Source of the DNA: Pyxidicoccus xibeiensis
Lineage (GTDB): Bacteria > Myxococcota > Myxococcia > Myxococcales > Myxococcaceae
DNA length: 62,915 nucleotides
NCBI RefSeq assembly: GCF_024198175.1
Contig: NZ_JAJVKV010000029.1
Span: forward strand, 1 to 62,915
Reading direction: 5' to 3'
Shown here: positions 36,958 through 44,909 of the stretch, one piece after another
Layout of the letters: each line of letters opens with the position of its first letter
How positions within the stretch are numbered: the first letter of the stretch is position 1
The notes under the pieces: generated by a model
What the model was told of the DNA's origin: nothing
Database searches by the model: none
What the model saw: the letters and a program-made list of their open reading frames with translations, nothing else
Program-made: the position numbers and the translations under genes

Positions 36958-37863
36958 ATGTCGCTCGACGGCCGCTTCAGCGCCAGGCTCGACCTCGCCC
37001 GCCTGCCCATCGTCACGGAGTACGCGGTTCCCACCCGGCAGCTCGACGTGAAGCTCCAGCCGTCGAGCGGGAAGCTCGGCCTGCGGGCCTTCGTGGCGTT
37101 CCTGCTCCAGGACAAGGACTTCCAGTTTCCCGCCTGGGCACGGTGCCTCGACGTGCTGGGGCTCCAGGACGCGCGGCTCACACTGCGCTTCGGGGACAGG
37201 GCGCTCGCCGCCTCCGCCGTCTTCGGTGACGTCCGCATCACCGACCGTATCTTCCTGAAGGACGCGCGCCTCACCGTCGAGCTGTCCCGTGCGAAGAAGA
37301 AGATCTGCATCTGTGGGAGCCTCGTCGGGCTGCACAAGGACCCCGTCGACACCTGCTACTGCTTCGACAAGGACTGGAAGCCCCGGGACAAGGACGGCAA
37401 GGACCCGTTCGAGCCCCGGCCGAACCCCGACCTGCGGAACTGGAGCCCGGTGGCCATCGCCGGCCTGGTCGCGCTCCTGCTGGCCTCCGGGTATGCGCTC
37501 ATCGCCATCGCCTCCATGCTCATCGTCAGCGGCGTGGCAGTGGTGCTCACGTACCAGGCACTCGTGGCGGCCGGAGCCGCCGCGGCCGCCGCGGCAGCGG
37601 CTGCAGCGGCTGCGGCCATCGCCGCTGGGCTCGCCCCGGCGGTGGTCGTCACCGGCCTCACCGCTGGCGGCGTTGGTGCGACGACGACCGCGGGCGTGCT
37701 GATGGAGGCAGGGGTGGCCCCGGCAACCACGGCGGGTGCGTTCATCCAGGCGGGGCAGCCCGCGGTGACCGGGACCACGGCCGTTCTCGAGGCGGTCCGC
37801 GGCCAGGGCACCGCGAAGCTCCTCGGGGTCGTCGGTGCGCTCGTGTCGGTGTCCCCCGCCTGA
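36958..37863 (+). CDS. Membrane protein with polyalanine helix and CxC pairs
   Basis: In this 301-aa protein, the N-terminal 110 residues are beta-rich (RLDLARLPIVTEYAVP and repeats of LDVxxLQDARLTL type). Next come two cysteine pairs, CIC near residue 117 and CYC near 132, possibly a metal site. Then there is a hydrophobic segment of two helices, and an unusual polyalanine run at about 206-226, followed by Ala/Gly/Thr/Val-rich repeats (TTAGVLMEAGVAPATTAGAF). The polyalanine run is encoded by mixed GCC/GCG/GCA/GCT codons, not a simple DNA repeat. CGGAGA lies 6 nt before this ATG; ATG 36934 is the alternative. No family is recognised. Confidence 0.65.
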   Translation: MSLDGRFSARLDLARLPIVTEYAVPTRQLDVKLQPSSGKLGLRAFVAFLLQDKDFQFPAWARCLDVLGLQDARLTLRFGDRALAASAVFGDVRITDRIFLKDARLTVELSRAKKKICICGSLVGLHKDPVDTCYCFDKDWKPRDKDGKDPFEPRPNPDLRNWSPVAIAGLVALLLASGYALIAIASMLIVSGVAVVLTYQALVAAGAAAAAAAAAAAAAAIAAGLAPAVVVTGLTAGGVGATTTAGVLMEAGVAPATTAGAFIQAGQPAVTGTTAVLEAVRGQGTAKLLGVVGALVSVSPA

Positions 37864-37896
37864 TTCCTCGTCCCCATGGCGGGACGCCCTTCCCAT

Positions 37897-37913
37897 GCCC
37901 CGAGACACGGGGC
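37897..37913 (+). repeat. Hairpin ahead of the last cluster gene
   Basis: GCCCCG-AGACA-CGGGGC is a perfect 6-bp hairpin in the 65-bp gap, ending just before the AGGAG ribosome site (37916-37920) of the next gene. There is no T-run, so it is more likely an mRNA structure than a terminator. Confidence 0.35.
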
Positions 37914-37928
37914 GCCAGGAGCACGCCG

Positions 37929-38912
37929 ATGCATGCTGAGACACAGACCTCCGGCCACCCCTTGATTCCGCTCGTGGATACCGCGCGGGGGTTGCGCGCG
38001 CTGGCTCGCGCGGACCCCATCACGCCCGCCCGGGCTGCCTGGTTGCTCATCCAGGCAGGCCGTGAGCTGCGTCCCCTGGCGCGGCTGGTGGCCTCGCTGG
38101 CCGAGGCGGGCTTCCCGCTTCCGGACATGACCCGGGGCCTGTTCGACGCGGCCATTCCCGGCCGGGACGCGGGCCAGGTACTGGTGGAGACGGGCGCGGT
38201 GAAGGACGCGGAGCCGCTGGCCCGCGCGCTCAAGGCCGCGGGCTACGTGCTGCGCGAGACCGCACGAGGCGTGAGGGCGGGCCTTCCGGCGCTCGGTGCC
38301 CAGCGCCTCGTCACGTTGCTGAAGGAGGTCTTCCACCCGCTGTCCCTGGATCCACAATCTCTCGCGGAGCTGCTTCGCGACACGGGCTATTCCGTGCCGG
38401 AGGCCGCGCCCGTCCTGCGGGTGGAGTTTCCCCGGCTCGCGGTGGAGCCGTTCGCCACCGCGTTGCAGAGAGGCTATCGGCTCACCGTCGTCCAGGCGGC
38501 CGAGCTGGCCGTGGGGCTGGCGGCGGCGGACTTCCCCTTCACGGAGGCCGGCAACGCGCTCAAGCACTGCTTCCCGGACATCACCGCCGCGCAGCTCGTC
38601 GCGGCCCTCCAGCGGGCCTACCCGACGCCCACTCCGCTCGCGCTCGCGCGGGAGCTTCGCAAGGCGGGCTTCACGCTCCAGCAGGCCGTGCCGAGAATCC
38701 GCGTGGCCTTCCAGGACGTCTCCGCCAGCGACCTTGCCAGCGCCGTCGTGGGCGTGTACGGGCTCACCGTCGCCCAGGCGACCGACCTGGCCGTGGCGCT
38801 CGCGGCTGCGGAGTACCCGCCGGAGGCTACCGGCAGGGCGCTCAAGTACGTCTTTCCGGACATCACCGCCGCGCAGTTCGTCGCGGCCATGAAGAAGGCG
38901 TATGGCTCATGA
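37929..38912 (+). CDS. Helical-repeat protein
   Basis: This 327-aa protein consists almost entirely of amphipathic helical repeats. Units contain a pattern like ALKAAGY and FPDITAAQLVAALQRAY, seen six or more times in degraded form. The last two units, residues of about 183-231 and 277-325, are 49 residues long and identical at 31 positions. It has no signal peptide and no catalytic motif, so it is probably a scaffold. The Kelch protein at 35344 carries the same repeats at its N-terminus. Function unknown. Confidence 0.7.
   Translation: MHAETQTSGHPLIPLVDTARGLRALARADPITPARAAWLLIQAGRELRPLARLVASLAEAGFPLPDMTRGLFDAAIPGRDAGQVLVETGAVKDAEPLARALKAAGYVLRETARGVRAGLPALGAQRLVTLLKEVFHPLSLDPQSLAELLRDTGYSVPEAAPVLRVEFPRLAVEPFATALQRGYRLTVVQAAELAVGLAAADFPFTEAGNALKHCFPDITAAQLVAALQRAYPTPTPLALARELRKAGFTLQQAVPRIRVAFQDVSASDLASAVVGVYGLTVAQATDLAVALAAAEYPPEATGRALKYVFPDITAAQFVAAMKKAYGS
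38475..38903 (+). repeat. Internal 147-bp repeat pair in the helical-repeat gene
   Basis: Copies at 38475-38621 and 38757-38903 encode matching 49-residue units (31 identical residues). They share long DNA identity around CGGACATCACCGCCGCGCAG. The offset is 282 bp (94 codons), so one diverged unit lies between. This points to internal duplication. Confidence 0.8.
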
Positions 38913-38975
38913 GGAGCCGGGGAGCCGGAGCGTGGATGCTCCGCCAGCTCGCGTGCTCCTCGCCATGCATCTCCG

Positions 38976-39689
38976 TCACTCCTTCCGTGGGTAGCGCGCG
39001 CCGAAGCCCGACTGAATCGCCGCGAGTGCCACCGCGTCTCCGGCCGCGCGGGCCTCGTCCTCGGTGGGGCCGACCCATGAGCGGAACTCGCCCATCGTCT
39101 TCCGCATCGCGCTGCTCACCTTCGAGGTGAGGCTCAAGCCCCTGGCCTGGAACAGCCAGTGCACCGCGTCGAAGGCGTAGCCGTACCAGGCGTCCTCCGT
39201 CCCGGTGGCGTCCACCGTGAGCTCCAGGGTCTTCACCACCGCGTCCGACAACGCCAGCTGCCGGATGCCCGGGTCCTCGTCGTCCAGCAGCTCCGAGGAG
39301 CGGAAGGTGGCGTCCAGCTTGCTCAACCACGCATGGCTCCACCCCAGGGACTTCAGCATCAGCTGGATGTTGTGCTCCACGCCCAGGTCTGGGAAGGGCT
39401 TGTGGTTGAAGAAGCTGTGGCACCAGCAGTAACCGCTGACAATCCCATTCCCGAGCCGTACGCCGGTCTGGTGGTACCAGGGGCCCAGGTTGTCATCGAG
39501 GATGGCCTCCACGCCTTCCTTCAGCTCCTCGCGCAGGGCGTCGCTCAGCTTGCGCACGCCGGAAGGGATGCGCGGCGCCAGGTACTCGCGCAGCAGGGCG
39601 GCAAGCCGCTCCGGTTGGTAGCCGTCCAGACTGCGCTGGATGAGCTCCCAGGTGTAGCCCTCCTCACGCGCCTTCCTGCTACGTCCCAT
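38976..39689 (-). CDS. Unknown protein overlapping the Fic gene
   Basis: The 237-aa protein has no signal or membrane helix. A basic start (MGRSRKAREEG) is followed by helical sequence and a His/Cys-containing stretch (SGYCWCHSFFNHKPFPDLGV). A predominantly helical C-terminal half ends in basic residues. No family is recognised, and I do not see the Fic-inhibitory motif (S/T)xxxE(G/N). Its start overlaps the end of the Fic gene by 11 bp, so the two are cotranscribed. It could be an antitoxin, a target or an unrelated partner. Confidence 0.7.
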   Translation of the reverse strand: MGRSRKAREEGYTWELIQRSLDGYQPERLAALLREYLAPRIPSGVRKLSDALREELKEGVEAILDDNLGPWYHQTGVRLGNGIVSGYCWCHSFFNHKPFPDLGVEHNIQLMLKSLGWSHAWLSKLDATFRSSELLDDEDPGIRQLALSDAVVKTLELTVDATGTEDAWYGYAFDAVHWLFQARGLSLTSKVSSAMRKTMGEFRSWVGPTEDEARAAGDAVALAAIQSGFGARYPRKE

Positions 39690-40356
39690 CGCGCGCCCTT
39701 CCTTCGTGGCAGTCGTCTCCGGCGATGCTCCGCGCCACGAGCCGGACGAGCCGCCCGTAGCGCTCCGTGTCTCCGGGGGGCTTCGGCAGCAGCACCCACG
39801 GCGCCAGGGGAGGCGTGGGCAGCCGTTCCCGGCGCAGGCAGTACTCGAACCACAGCCGCGCCGCCCGCGCGTTCCCATCCGGGAACGGGTGGAAGAAGGC
39901 CACGTCCAGGTACAACCGCACCGCCCGTGCCACCGGGTGACAGTCGTCCTTCGCGTCCGCTTCCACCTTCCGGATGAACATCTCCTCCAGCTCCGGTGAG
40001 TACAGGTAGCGGTGCGCGCCGCTGTGAGCGAAGGCCGTGCCCGTCCGGAAGGCCACCGGCCTCCCGAGCACCTCGGCCTGCACCTCCACGAGCCGCGCCC
40101 AGGTGAGGGGCTCGCGCGCGTCGGCCAGGGCTCGCACCCGGGCCAGGGCGGACAGGTAGCGGGCCTCCCGGGCCGTGTCTCCGCCATGGGCCGGGGTGTC
40201 ATGCTCGGCGAGGTAGACCTCCTGGGCCCGCGTCTCCTCGAAGGGGCGGGCGCTGGCGGCATCCAGGTCGGCGCGCAGGTGCGGGAAGTCCCAGTCCACG
40301 GAGAGGGTGGCCCTCAGGTGCGGCACCAGCTTCTCGACGGCATCCTGGGTGGCCAC
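39679..40356 (-). CDS. Fic-domain protein (putative AMP transferase)
   Basis: The 225-aa protein has a Fic core with HPFPDGNARAAR, giving catalytic His156 and the phosphate-binding Arg residues. It differs from the HxFx(D/E)GNGRxxR consensus only in Ala for Gly. Fic proteins usually transfer AMP or another nucleotide part to protein hydroxyls. The start is GTG preceded by GGGAG; an upstream frame to 40431 would add 25 residues. No inhibitory (S/T)xxxE(G/N) helix is visible inside the protein. It is divergent from the lipid-kinase gene. A toxin-antitoxin-like role with the overlapping downstream gene is possible. Confidence 0.85.
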   Translation of the reverse strand: MATQDAVEKLVPHLRATLSVDWDFPHLRADLDAASARPFEETRAQEVYLAEHDTPAHGGDTAREARYLSALARVRALADAREPLTWARLVEVQAEVLGRPVAFRTGTAFAHSGAHRYLYSPELEEMFIRKVEADAKDDCHPVARAVRLYLDVAFFHPFPDGNARAARLWFEYCLRRERLPTPPLAPWVLLPKPPGDTERYGRLVRLVARSIAGDDCHEGRARDGT

Positions 40357-40504
40357 GGCGGGGGCTCCCTCTGCGGTACAGCCGGCAACAGCATGGCACG
40401 GGCAGGGGTTTGCGTGGACCCGGCGCGTCATGGACGGGCCATGGAGTGGAGTGCTGACTCACAACCGCGTAAACAGGGGGGCCGTAAGGGAGGGGCAGGT
40501 TCCG

Positions 40505-41428
40505 ATGAAGACGTTCCTGGTGGTCAATCCACGCAGCGCCGGTGGTCAGACGGGTAAGCGCTGGGCGGAGATCTCCGCGCAGGTGGGCCGGGCGCTCGGT
40601 GACTTCGGTCACGGATTCACCCAGGGCGGCATGGACGCGGCGCGCATCGCCCGCCAGGCCATCGACGACGGCTACGAGTGCATCGTCGCCGTCGGCGGCG
40701 ACGGCACCCTCAACGAGGTCACCAACGGCTTCTTCCGAGACGGCAAGGCCATCAACCCCAACGCCGCCCTGGGTCTCATCCCCCGAGGCACCGGCGGCGA
40801 CTTCCGCCGCACCTTCGGCTGGGACCTGGACCTGGACTCCTCGCTCCAGCGGCTGCGCTCCGAGAAGACGGAGCCCTTCGACGTGGGCCGGCTCGACTTC
40901 ATCAACAACGAGGGCCAGCCCGACACGCGCTACTTCGCCAACATCGCCTCGTTCGGCGTGAGCGGCCTGGTGGCTCGCGAGGTCAACACCAGCAGCAAGG
41001 CCCTGGGTGGCAACTTCAGCTTCGTCTGGGGCACCGTGAAGGGCCTGGTGAAGTACACCGAGCGCAAGGTGCGCATCTCCGCCGATGGCGGCCCGGAGGA
41101 GACGCTCGACATCACCACGGTGGCGGTGGCCAACGGCCGCTACTTCGGCAGCGGCATGTTCGTGGCGCCGGACGCCGTCACCCACGACGGCCTCTTCGAC
41201 GTCACCCTCTGGTCCGGCTACGGGCTCAGCGACTTCGTCCTCAAGTCGAAGGGCGTCTACAACGGCAACCACGTGACGTGGAAGGGCACGCGCCGGCTGC
41301 GCTGCAAGACGCTGCGTGCCGAGCCCATGGAGGGCGAGGACGTGTTCCTCGACGTGGACGGTGAGACGCCGGGCCGCCTGCCGTGCACCATGACGCTCAT
41401 CCCCGGTGCCATCCGCCTCAAGGTGTAG
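40505..41428 (+). CDS. Diacylglycerol/sphingosine kinase-family lipid kinase
   Basis: The 307-aa protein has the catalytic-domain signature VAVGGDGTLNEV and the nucleotide-site GTGGDF. The beta-sandwich second domain includes NGRYFGSGMFVAPDA and the DGLFDVTL block. The family (DgkB/YegS/LCB5-type) phosphorylates lipids at the inner membrane face using ATP. The start has AGGGAGG upstream. It stands alone between the Fic gene (divergent) and the two-component pair. The lipid substrate is not clear. Confidence 0.9.
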   Translation: MKTFLVVNPRSAGGQTGKRWAEISAQVGRALGDFGHGFTQGGMDAARIARQAIDDGYECIVAVGGDGTLNEVTNGFFRDGKAINPNAALGLIPRGTGGDFRRTFGWDLDLDSSLQRLRSEKTEPFDVGRLDFINNEGQPDTRYFANIASFGVSGLVAREVNTSSKALGGNFSFVWGTVKGLVKYTERKVRISADGGPEETLDITTVAVANGRYFGSGMFVAPDAVTHDGLFDVTLWSGYGLSDFVLKSKGVYNGNHVTWKGTRRLRCKTLRAEPMEGEDVFLDVDGETPGRLPCTMTLIPGAIRLKV

Positions 41429-41512
41429 CCGGCTCTCGCCAACGCAACGGCACGGGGCTCACGCCGGCCGCATGTGACTTCCGGCACATGGCCTGTCGTC
41501 CGGGGGGCTCAT

Positions 41513-42682
41513 ATGCTCCCCTCCATGCACAAGGTGTCTGGTGTGGCGCCGTCCGCCACCACCCATCGCCTGCTGTTCACGGCCGGGATGTTGACCTGGG
41601 CCGTGGCCGGCTTCCCGCAGTTCCTGGACCTGTCGCGCGCGCCCGAGCGGTGGACGCAGCCGCAGACGCTCGTGTGGCTGGCCGCGTTCCTCACCTTCGG
41701 CGTGGCCTTCTGGCTCCACGCACGCGATGAAGACACTGCCCAGCCTTCGCTGCTCGCCCTGCAGTCGGTGTCGGCGCTGGTCGCCATCGCCACGGGAGAC
41801 AGCGGCCTGGATGGTGCGCTCCTCGCCATCGCCGCGGGGCAGGCGCCCGAGGTGCTGCCTCATCGCAAGGCCCTGGCCTGGGTGGCGGCGCAGGTGCTGG
41901 GGACGCTGCTCGTGTTCCTGGCCTTCCATCCCCCTCTGCGCGCGCTCATCCAGACGCTCATCTACGCCGGCTTCCAGGGCTTCACGCTCGGCACGGCGCT
42001 GGTGATGGTGCGCGAAGCCCAGGCCCGCCGCGAGCTGGCCCGGCTGCATGCGGAGCTGCAGGCCACCCAGGTGCTGCTCGCCACCCGCGAGCGCGAGGGC
42101 GAGCGGCTGCGCATCGCTCGCGAGCTGCACGACTCCGTGGGCCACCACCTCACCGCGCTCTCCCTCAACCTGGAGGCCGCCGCGCACACCGCGAAGGACA
42201 CCGCCTCCGCCGAGCACCTGCGCCGTGCCCGCGAGGCCGCGCGCACGCTGCTGTCCGAGGTGCGAGGCACGGTGACGGCGCTGCGTGACGCGCCCCTGCC
42301 GCTGCTGCCCTCGCTGCGCTCGCTCGCGGAAGGTGCCCCGGGGCTCGCCGTGCACCTGGACGTGCCCGAGTCGTTCGCCCTGGAGTCCTCCGAGGCGGCG
42401 CACTCGCTGTTCCGCTGCGTGCAGGAGGTCCTCACCAACACGCTGCGCCACGCGCGTGCGCGCAACCTGTGGATCTCCATCGTCCCCACCGAGGAGGGTG
42501 GGGTGCGCGTCCTCGCTCGAGACGATGGGCGCGGCACGGCGGCCGTTCTTCCGGGCGCGGGCCTCAGCGGCATGCGCGAGCGCTTCGCACGCCTGGGGGG
42601 AGGCGTGGAGTGGCGCGCGGCGGCGGGGAAGGGGCTCGAGGTGGAGGCGTGGCTGCCCGCGGCTTCGGGGGTGACGGGATGA
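41513..42682 (+). CDS. NarL-type sensor histidine kinase
   Basis: The protein of about 389 aa has an N-terminal membrane domain of around five to six hydrophobic helices and no large extracytoplasmic loop, so it probably senses within the membrane. HisKA_3 dimerisation/phosphoacceptor motif ELHDSVGHHL (His206) and the ATPase domain with QEVLTNTLRHA (N box) and DDGRG (G box) follow. It partners with the response regulator at 42726. Start at 41513 is not certain; ATG 41525 is close behind and ATG 41474 lies upstream. The end includes one copy of the 26-bp repeat. Confidence 0.92.
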   Translation: MLPSMHKVSGVAPSATTHRLLFTAGMLTWAVAGFPQFLDLSRAPERWTQPQTLVWLAAFLTFGVAFWLHARDEDTAQPSLLALQSVSALVAIATGDSGLDGALLAIAAGQAPEVLPHRKALAWVAAQVLGTLLVFLAFHPPLRALIQTLIYAGFQGFTLGTALVMVREAQARRELARLHAELQATQVLLATREREGERLRIARELHDSVGHHLTALSLNLEAAAHTAKDTASAEHLRRAREAARTLLSEVRGTVTALRDAPLPLLPSLRSLAEGAPGLAVHLDVPESFALESSEAAHSLFRCVQEVLTNTLRHARARNLWISIVPTEEGGVRVLARDDGRGTAAVLPGAGLSGMRERFARLGGGVEWRAAAGKGLEVEAWLPAASGVTG

Positions 42683-42731
42683 GCGAGGGTGAAGCGGCGA
42701 CCTCGGCGGCTTCGGGGGTGACGGGATGAGC
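42659..42731 (+). repeat. 26-bp direct repeat over the kinase/regulator junction
   Basis: The segment at 42659-42684 recurs exactly at 42706-42731, an offset of 47 bp. Each copy holds a TGA stop overlapping an ATG start (GGATGAGC). A recent tandem duplication of the stop/start junction is the simplest explanation. Confidence 0.9.
42679..42729 (+). other. Mini-ORF linking histidine kinase and response regulator
   Basis: A 16-codon frame (MSEGEAATSAASGVTG) starts in the ATG overlapping the kinase stop and ends in the TGA overlapping the regulator ATG. Its last seven residues repeat the kinase tail. It may carry ribosomes from kinase to regulator by termination-reinitiation, replacing direct coupling. 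Whether it is translated is unknown. Confidence 0.4.
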
Positions 42732-43394
42732 AATGGTGACGAGGCCGTAAGGCGAATCCGCCTGGTCCTGGCCGATGACCACGCCCTGGTGCGCCAGGGG
42801 CTGCGGAGCCTGTTGGACCTCACCCCGGACCTGCGCGTGGTGGGCGAGGCCGCCGACGGCGAGGAGGCCCTTCGCAAGGTGGCGGAGCTGGACCCGGACG
42901 TGGTGCTGATGGACGTGCGCATGCCGCGGATGACGGGGCTGGAGGCCCTCCGCGCCCTGCGCGCCAGAGACCCGGGCCGGCGCGTGGTGCTGCTCACCAC
43001 CTTCGACGAGGACGCCGCCATCATCGAGGCCCTCCGCGCGGGTGTGCAGGGCTTCCTCCTCAAGGACGTGTCGATGGAGGAGCTGGCGGATGCCATCCGG
43101 CGCGTGGCGGCGGGCGAGACATTGCTGCCCCCCGGCGTCGCCGAGCGCGTGGCCCGGGGCGTGGCCGAGCTGCCCCACGCCTTCCCCCACTCGGACCTGC
43201 CCGAGGGCCTCACCCGCCGTGAGGTGGAGGTGCTGCGCCTCATCGCCCGGGGCCTCAGCAACCGCGAGATTGCCCAGGCGCTGGGGACGGCGGAGGGAAC
43301 GGTGAAGAACCAGACTTCCAGCATCCTCTCCAAGCTGGGCGTGAGGGACCGCACCCGGGCCGTCCTCCGGGCCATGGAGCTTGGCTGCCTGTAG
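42726..43394 (+). CDS. NarL/FixJ-family response regulator
   Basis: The 222-aa protein has a receiver domain with DDHAL acidic pocket, phospho-acceptor Asp63 in VLMDVRMPR and Lys in FLLKDVS. The LuxR/GerE-type helix-turn-helix follows (LTRREVEVLRLIARGLSNRE, then TVKNQTSSILSKLGVRDR). It acts as transcription regulator of the kinase at 41513. The start ATG overlaps the mini-ORF stop. Confidence 0.95.
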   Translation: MSNGDEAVRRIRLVLADDHALVRQGLRSLLDLTPDLRVVGEAADGEEALRKVAELDPDVVLMDVRMPRMTGLEALRALRARDPGRRVVLLTTFDEDAAIIEALRAGVQGFLLKDVSMEELADAIRRVAAGETLLPPGVAERVARGVAELPHAFPHSDLPEGLTRREVEVLRLIARGLSNREIAQALGTAEGTVKNQTSSILSKLGVRDRTRAVLRAMELGCL

Positions 43395-43500
43395 GGCGGA
43401 CATACCACTTGGAGAGTGGGCCCAGGGTGAGGCAACCTGCTGCATCAGGTGGCGCCCGGCGTTACGTCTGCCGGACGGACTGAACCGCAGGAGACGTTCC

Positions 43501-44556
43501 ATGGCCCCACAACGAGGACCCGTCCAGATAGACCTCTTCACCGGCGCCCCCGTGGAGGCCCCCGCCCGGGCCCGCAAGGGAACCCAGCCGGTAGGGCCCG
43601 CGCCCGTGGAGGAGCGCCTGTCCTCCCTGGGCCAGCAGTTGCCCCAGGGCGTCTACCTGGGGACCTCGTCGTGGACCTTCCCCGGCTGGTCCGGCCTCGT
43701 GTTCGACCACGAGGCCTCCGCGTCCCAGCTCGCGCGGGAGGGCCTGGCCGCGTACGGGCACCACCCGGTGCTGCGCACGGTGGGCATCGACCGGACCTTC
43801 TACGGCCCCATCCCCGCCAGCGCCTTCGCCGAGTACGCCGAGCAGGTGCCCCCGTCCTTCCGCTTCCTCGTGAAGGCGCACGAGGTCTGCACCATGGCGC
43901 GCTTCCCCCTGCACGAGCGCTACGGCGCCCACCGGGGCCAGCCCAATGACCGGTACCTCAACGCCGCCTACGCCGCCGAGTACGTCGTGGCGCCCTTCGT
44001 GGAGGGGCTGGGGGAGAAGGCCGGGCCGCTCGTCTTCCAGTTCCCGCCCCAGGACCCGCAGGTGCTCGGCGGGCCCGGGCGCTTCGTGGAGCAACTGCAC
44101 GCCTTCTTCGCCGCGCTGCCCCGGGGCCCGCTGTACGCGGTGGAGGTGCGCAACGAGGAGCTGCTCACCGAGGGCTTCGCGCAGGCGCTGGCGGACGTGG
44201 GCGCCAGCCCGGTGATGGCCGTGTGGCGCGACATGCCCCCGGTGGCGCAGCAGGCGAAGCGCACCCGCGCCTTCGAGGCCCGCGCGCTGGTGGTGCGGTG
44301 GATGCTGCCGCCCAACCTGGGCTACGAGGAGGCCCGCGCGCGTTACGCCCCCTTCGACAAGCTGGTGGATGAGGACCTGCCCACCCGCGACGTCCTCGCC
44401 CGCGCGTGCCTGGCCGCCGAGCGCCGGGGGATGCCCGCCTACGTCACCATCAACAACAAGGCCGAGGGCAGTGCCCCCCTGTCGGCCATCCGACTCGCGG
44501 AGCGGATTGTCACGCGCAAAACGGAGGAGGGCGGGCAGAGGAGCGCTCCCTCCTGA
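43501..44556 (+). CDS. DUF72 family protein
   Basis: The 351-aa protein has the DUF72 (YecE-like) TIM-barrel signature: YLGTSSWTFPGWSGLVF near the start, then RTVGIDRTFYGPIP, FRFLVKAHEVCT, LVFQFPPQ, and YAVEVRNEEL. Members may bind nucleic acids or act in iron-sulfur or stress functions; no activity is established. The first 50 residues are a Pro/Ala-rich extension. ATG at 43501 is used; an in-frame upstream start at 43381 overlaps the response regulator gene. Confidence 0.85.
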   Translation: MAPQRGPVQIDLFTGAPVEAPARARKGTQPVGPAPVEERLSSLGQQLPQGVYLGTSSWTFPGWSGLVFDHEASASQLAREGLAAYGHHPVLRTVGIDRTFYGPIPASAFAEYAEQVPPSFRFLVKAHEVCTMARFPLHERYGAHRGQPNDRYLNAAYAAEYVVAPFVEGLGEKAGPLVFQFPPQDPQVLGGPGRFVEQLHAFFAALPRGPLYAVEVRNEELLTEGFAQALADVGASPVMAVWRDMPPVAQQAKRTRAFEARALVVRWMLPPNLGYEEARARYAPFDKLVDEDLPTRDVLARACLAAERRGMPAYVTINNKAEGSAPLSAIRLAERIVTRKTEEGGQRSAPS

Positions 44557-44600
44557 ATGAGGGTTGCCCCTGAGCACGACTCTTGCTTACTTGATTGGAC

Positions 44601-44909
44601 ATGATGTCGATGGCCGTTGCAGCCCTGATGCTTCAGCTCTCCGCCGGTGGTGCCGGCGCGCAGGTGGAGCGCGCGAACGAGCGTCGCGACGCCTCCGCTG
44701 AGGATGTGGGCAAGCACCTCTCCGCCCTCAAGGGCGAGCTGACCTCCCTCTCGGACCAGTTCAAGGCAGCACGGGAGCGCCGGCGCCTGGAGGCGGAGCA
44801 GAAGAAGCGGGAGATGGAGGAGTGGCAACATGGCCCGAGGTCGCCTGCCGCCCCAACCAGCAAGCGAGCCGCCGCTGCCACCGGAGGGTCCGGAGCCTCT
44901 GCCCACTGA
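44601..44909 (+). CDS. Small exported or membrane-associated coiled-coil protein
   Basis: The protein of about 102 aa has a short hydrophobic start (MSMAVAALMLQLSAGGAGAQ) that looks like a signal peptide. A heptad-like charged helix follows (ERRRLEAEQKKREMEE region), then an Ala/Ser/Pro tail. It overlaps the following Smr gene by 80 bp in another frame, which is more than usual, so the true 3' end or even the gene is less certain. Start could be TTG 44595, ATG 44601, 44604 or 44610. No family recognised. Confidence 0.5.
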   Translation: MMSMAVAALMLQLSAGGAGAQVERANERRDASAEDVGKHLSALKGELTSLSDQFKAARERRRLEAEQKKREMEEWQHGPRSPAAPTSKRAAAATGGSGASAH

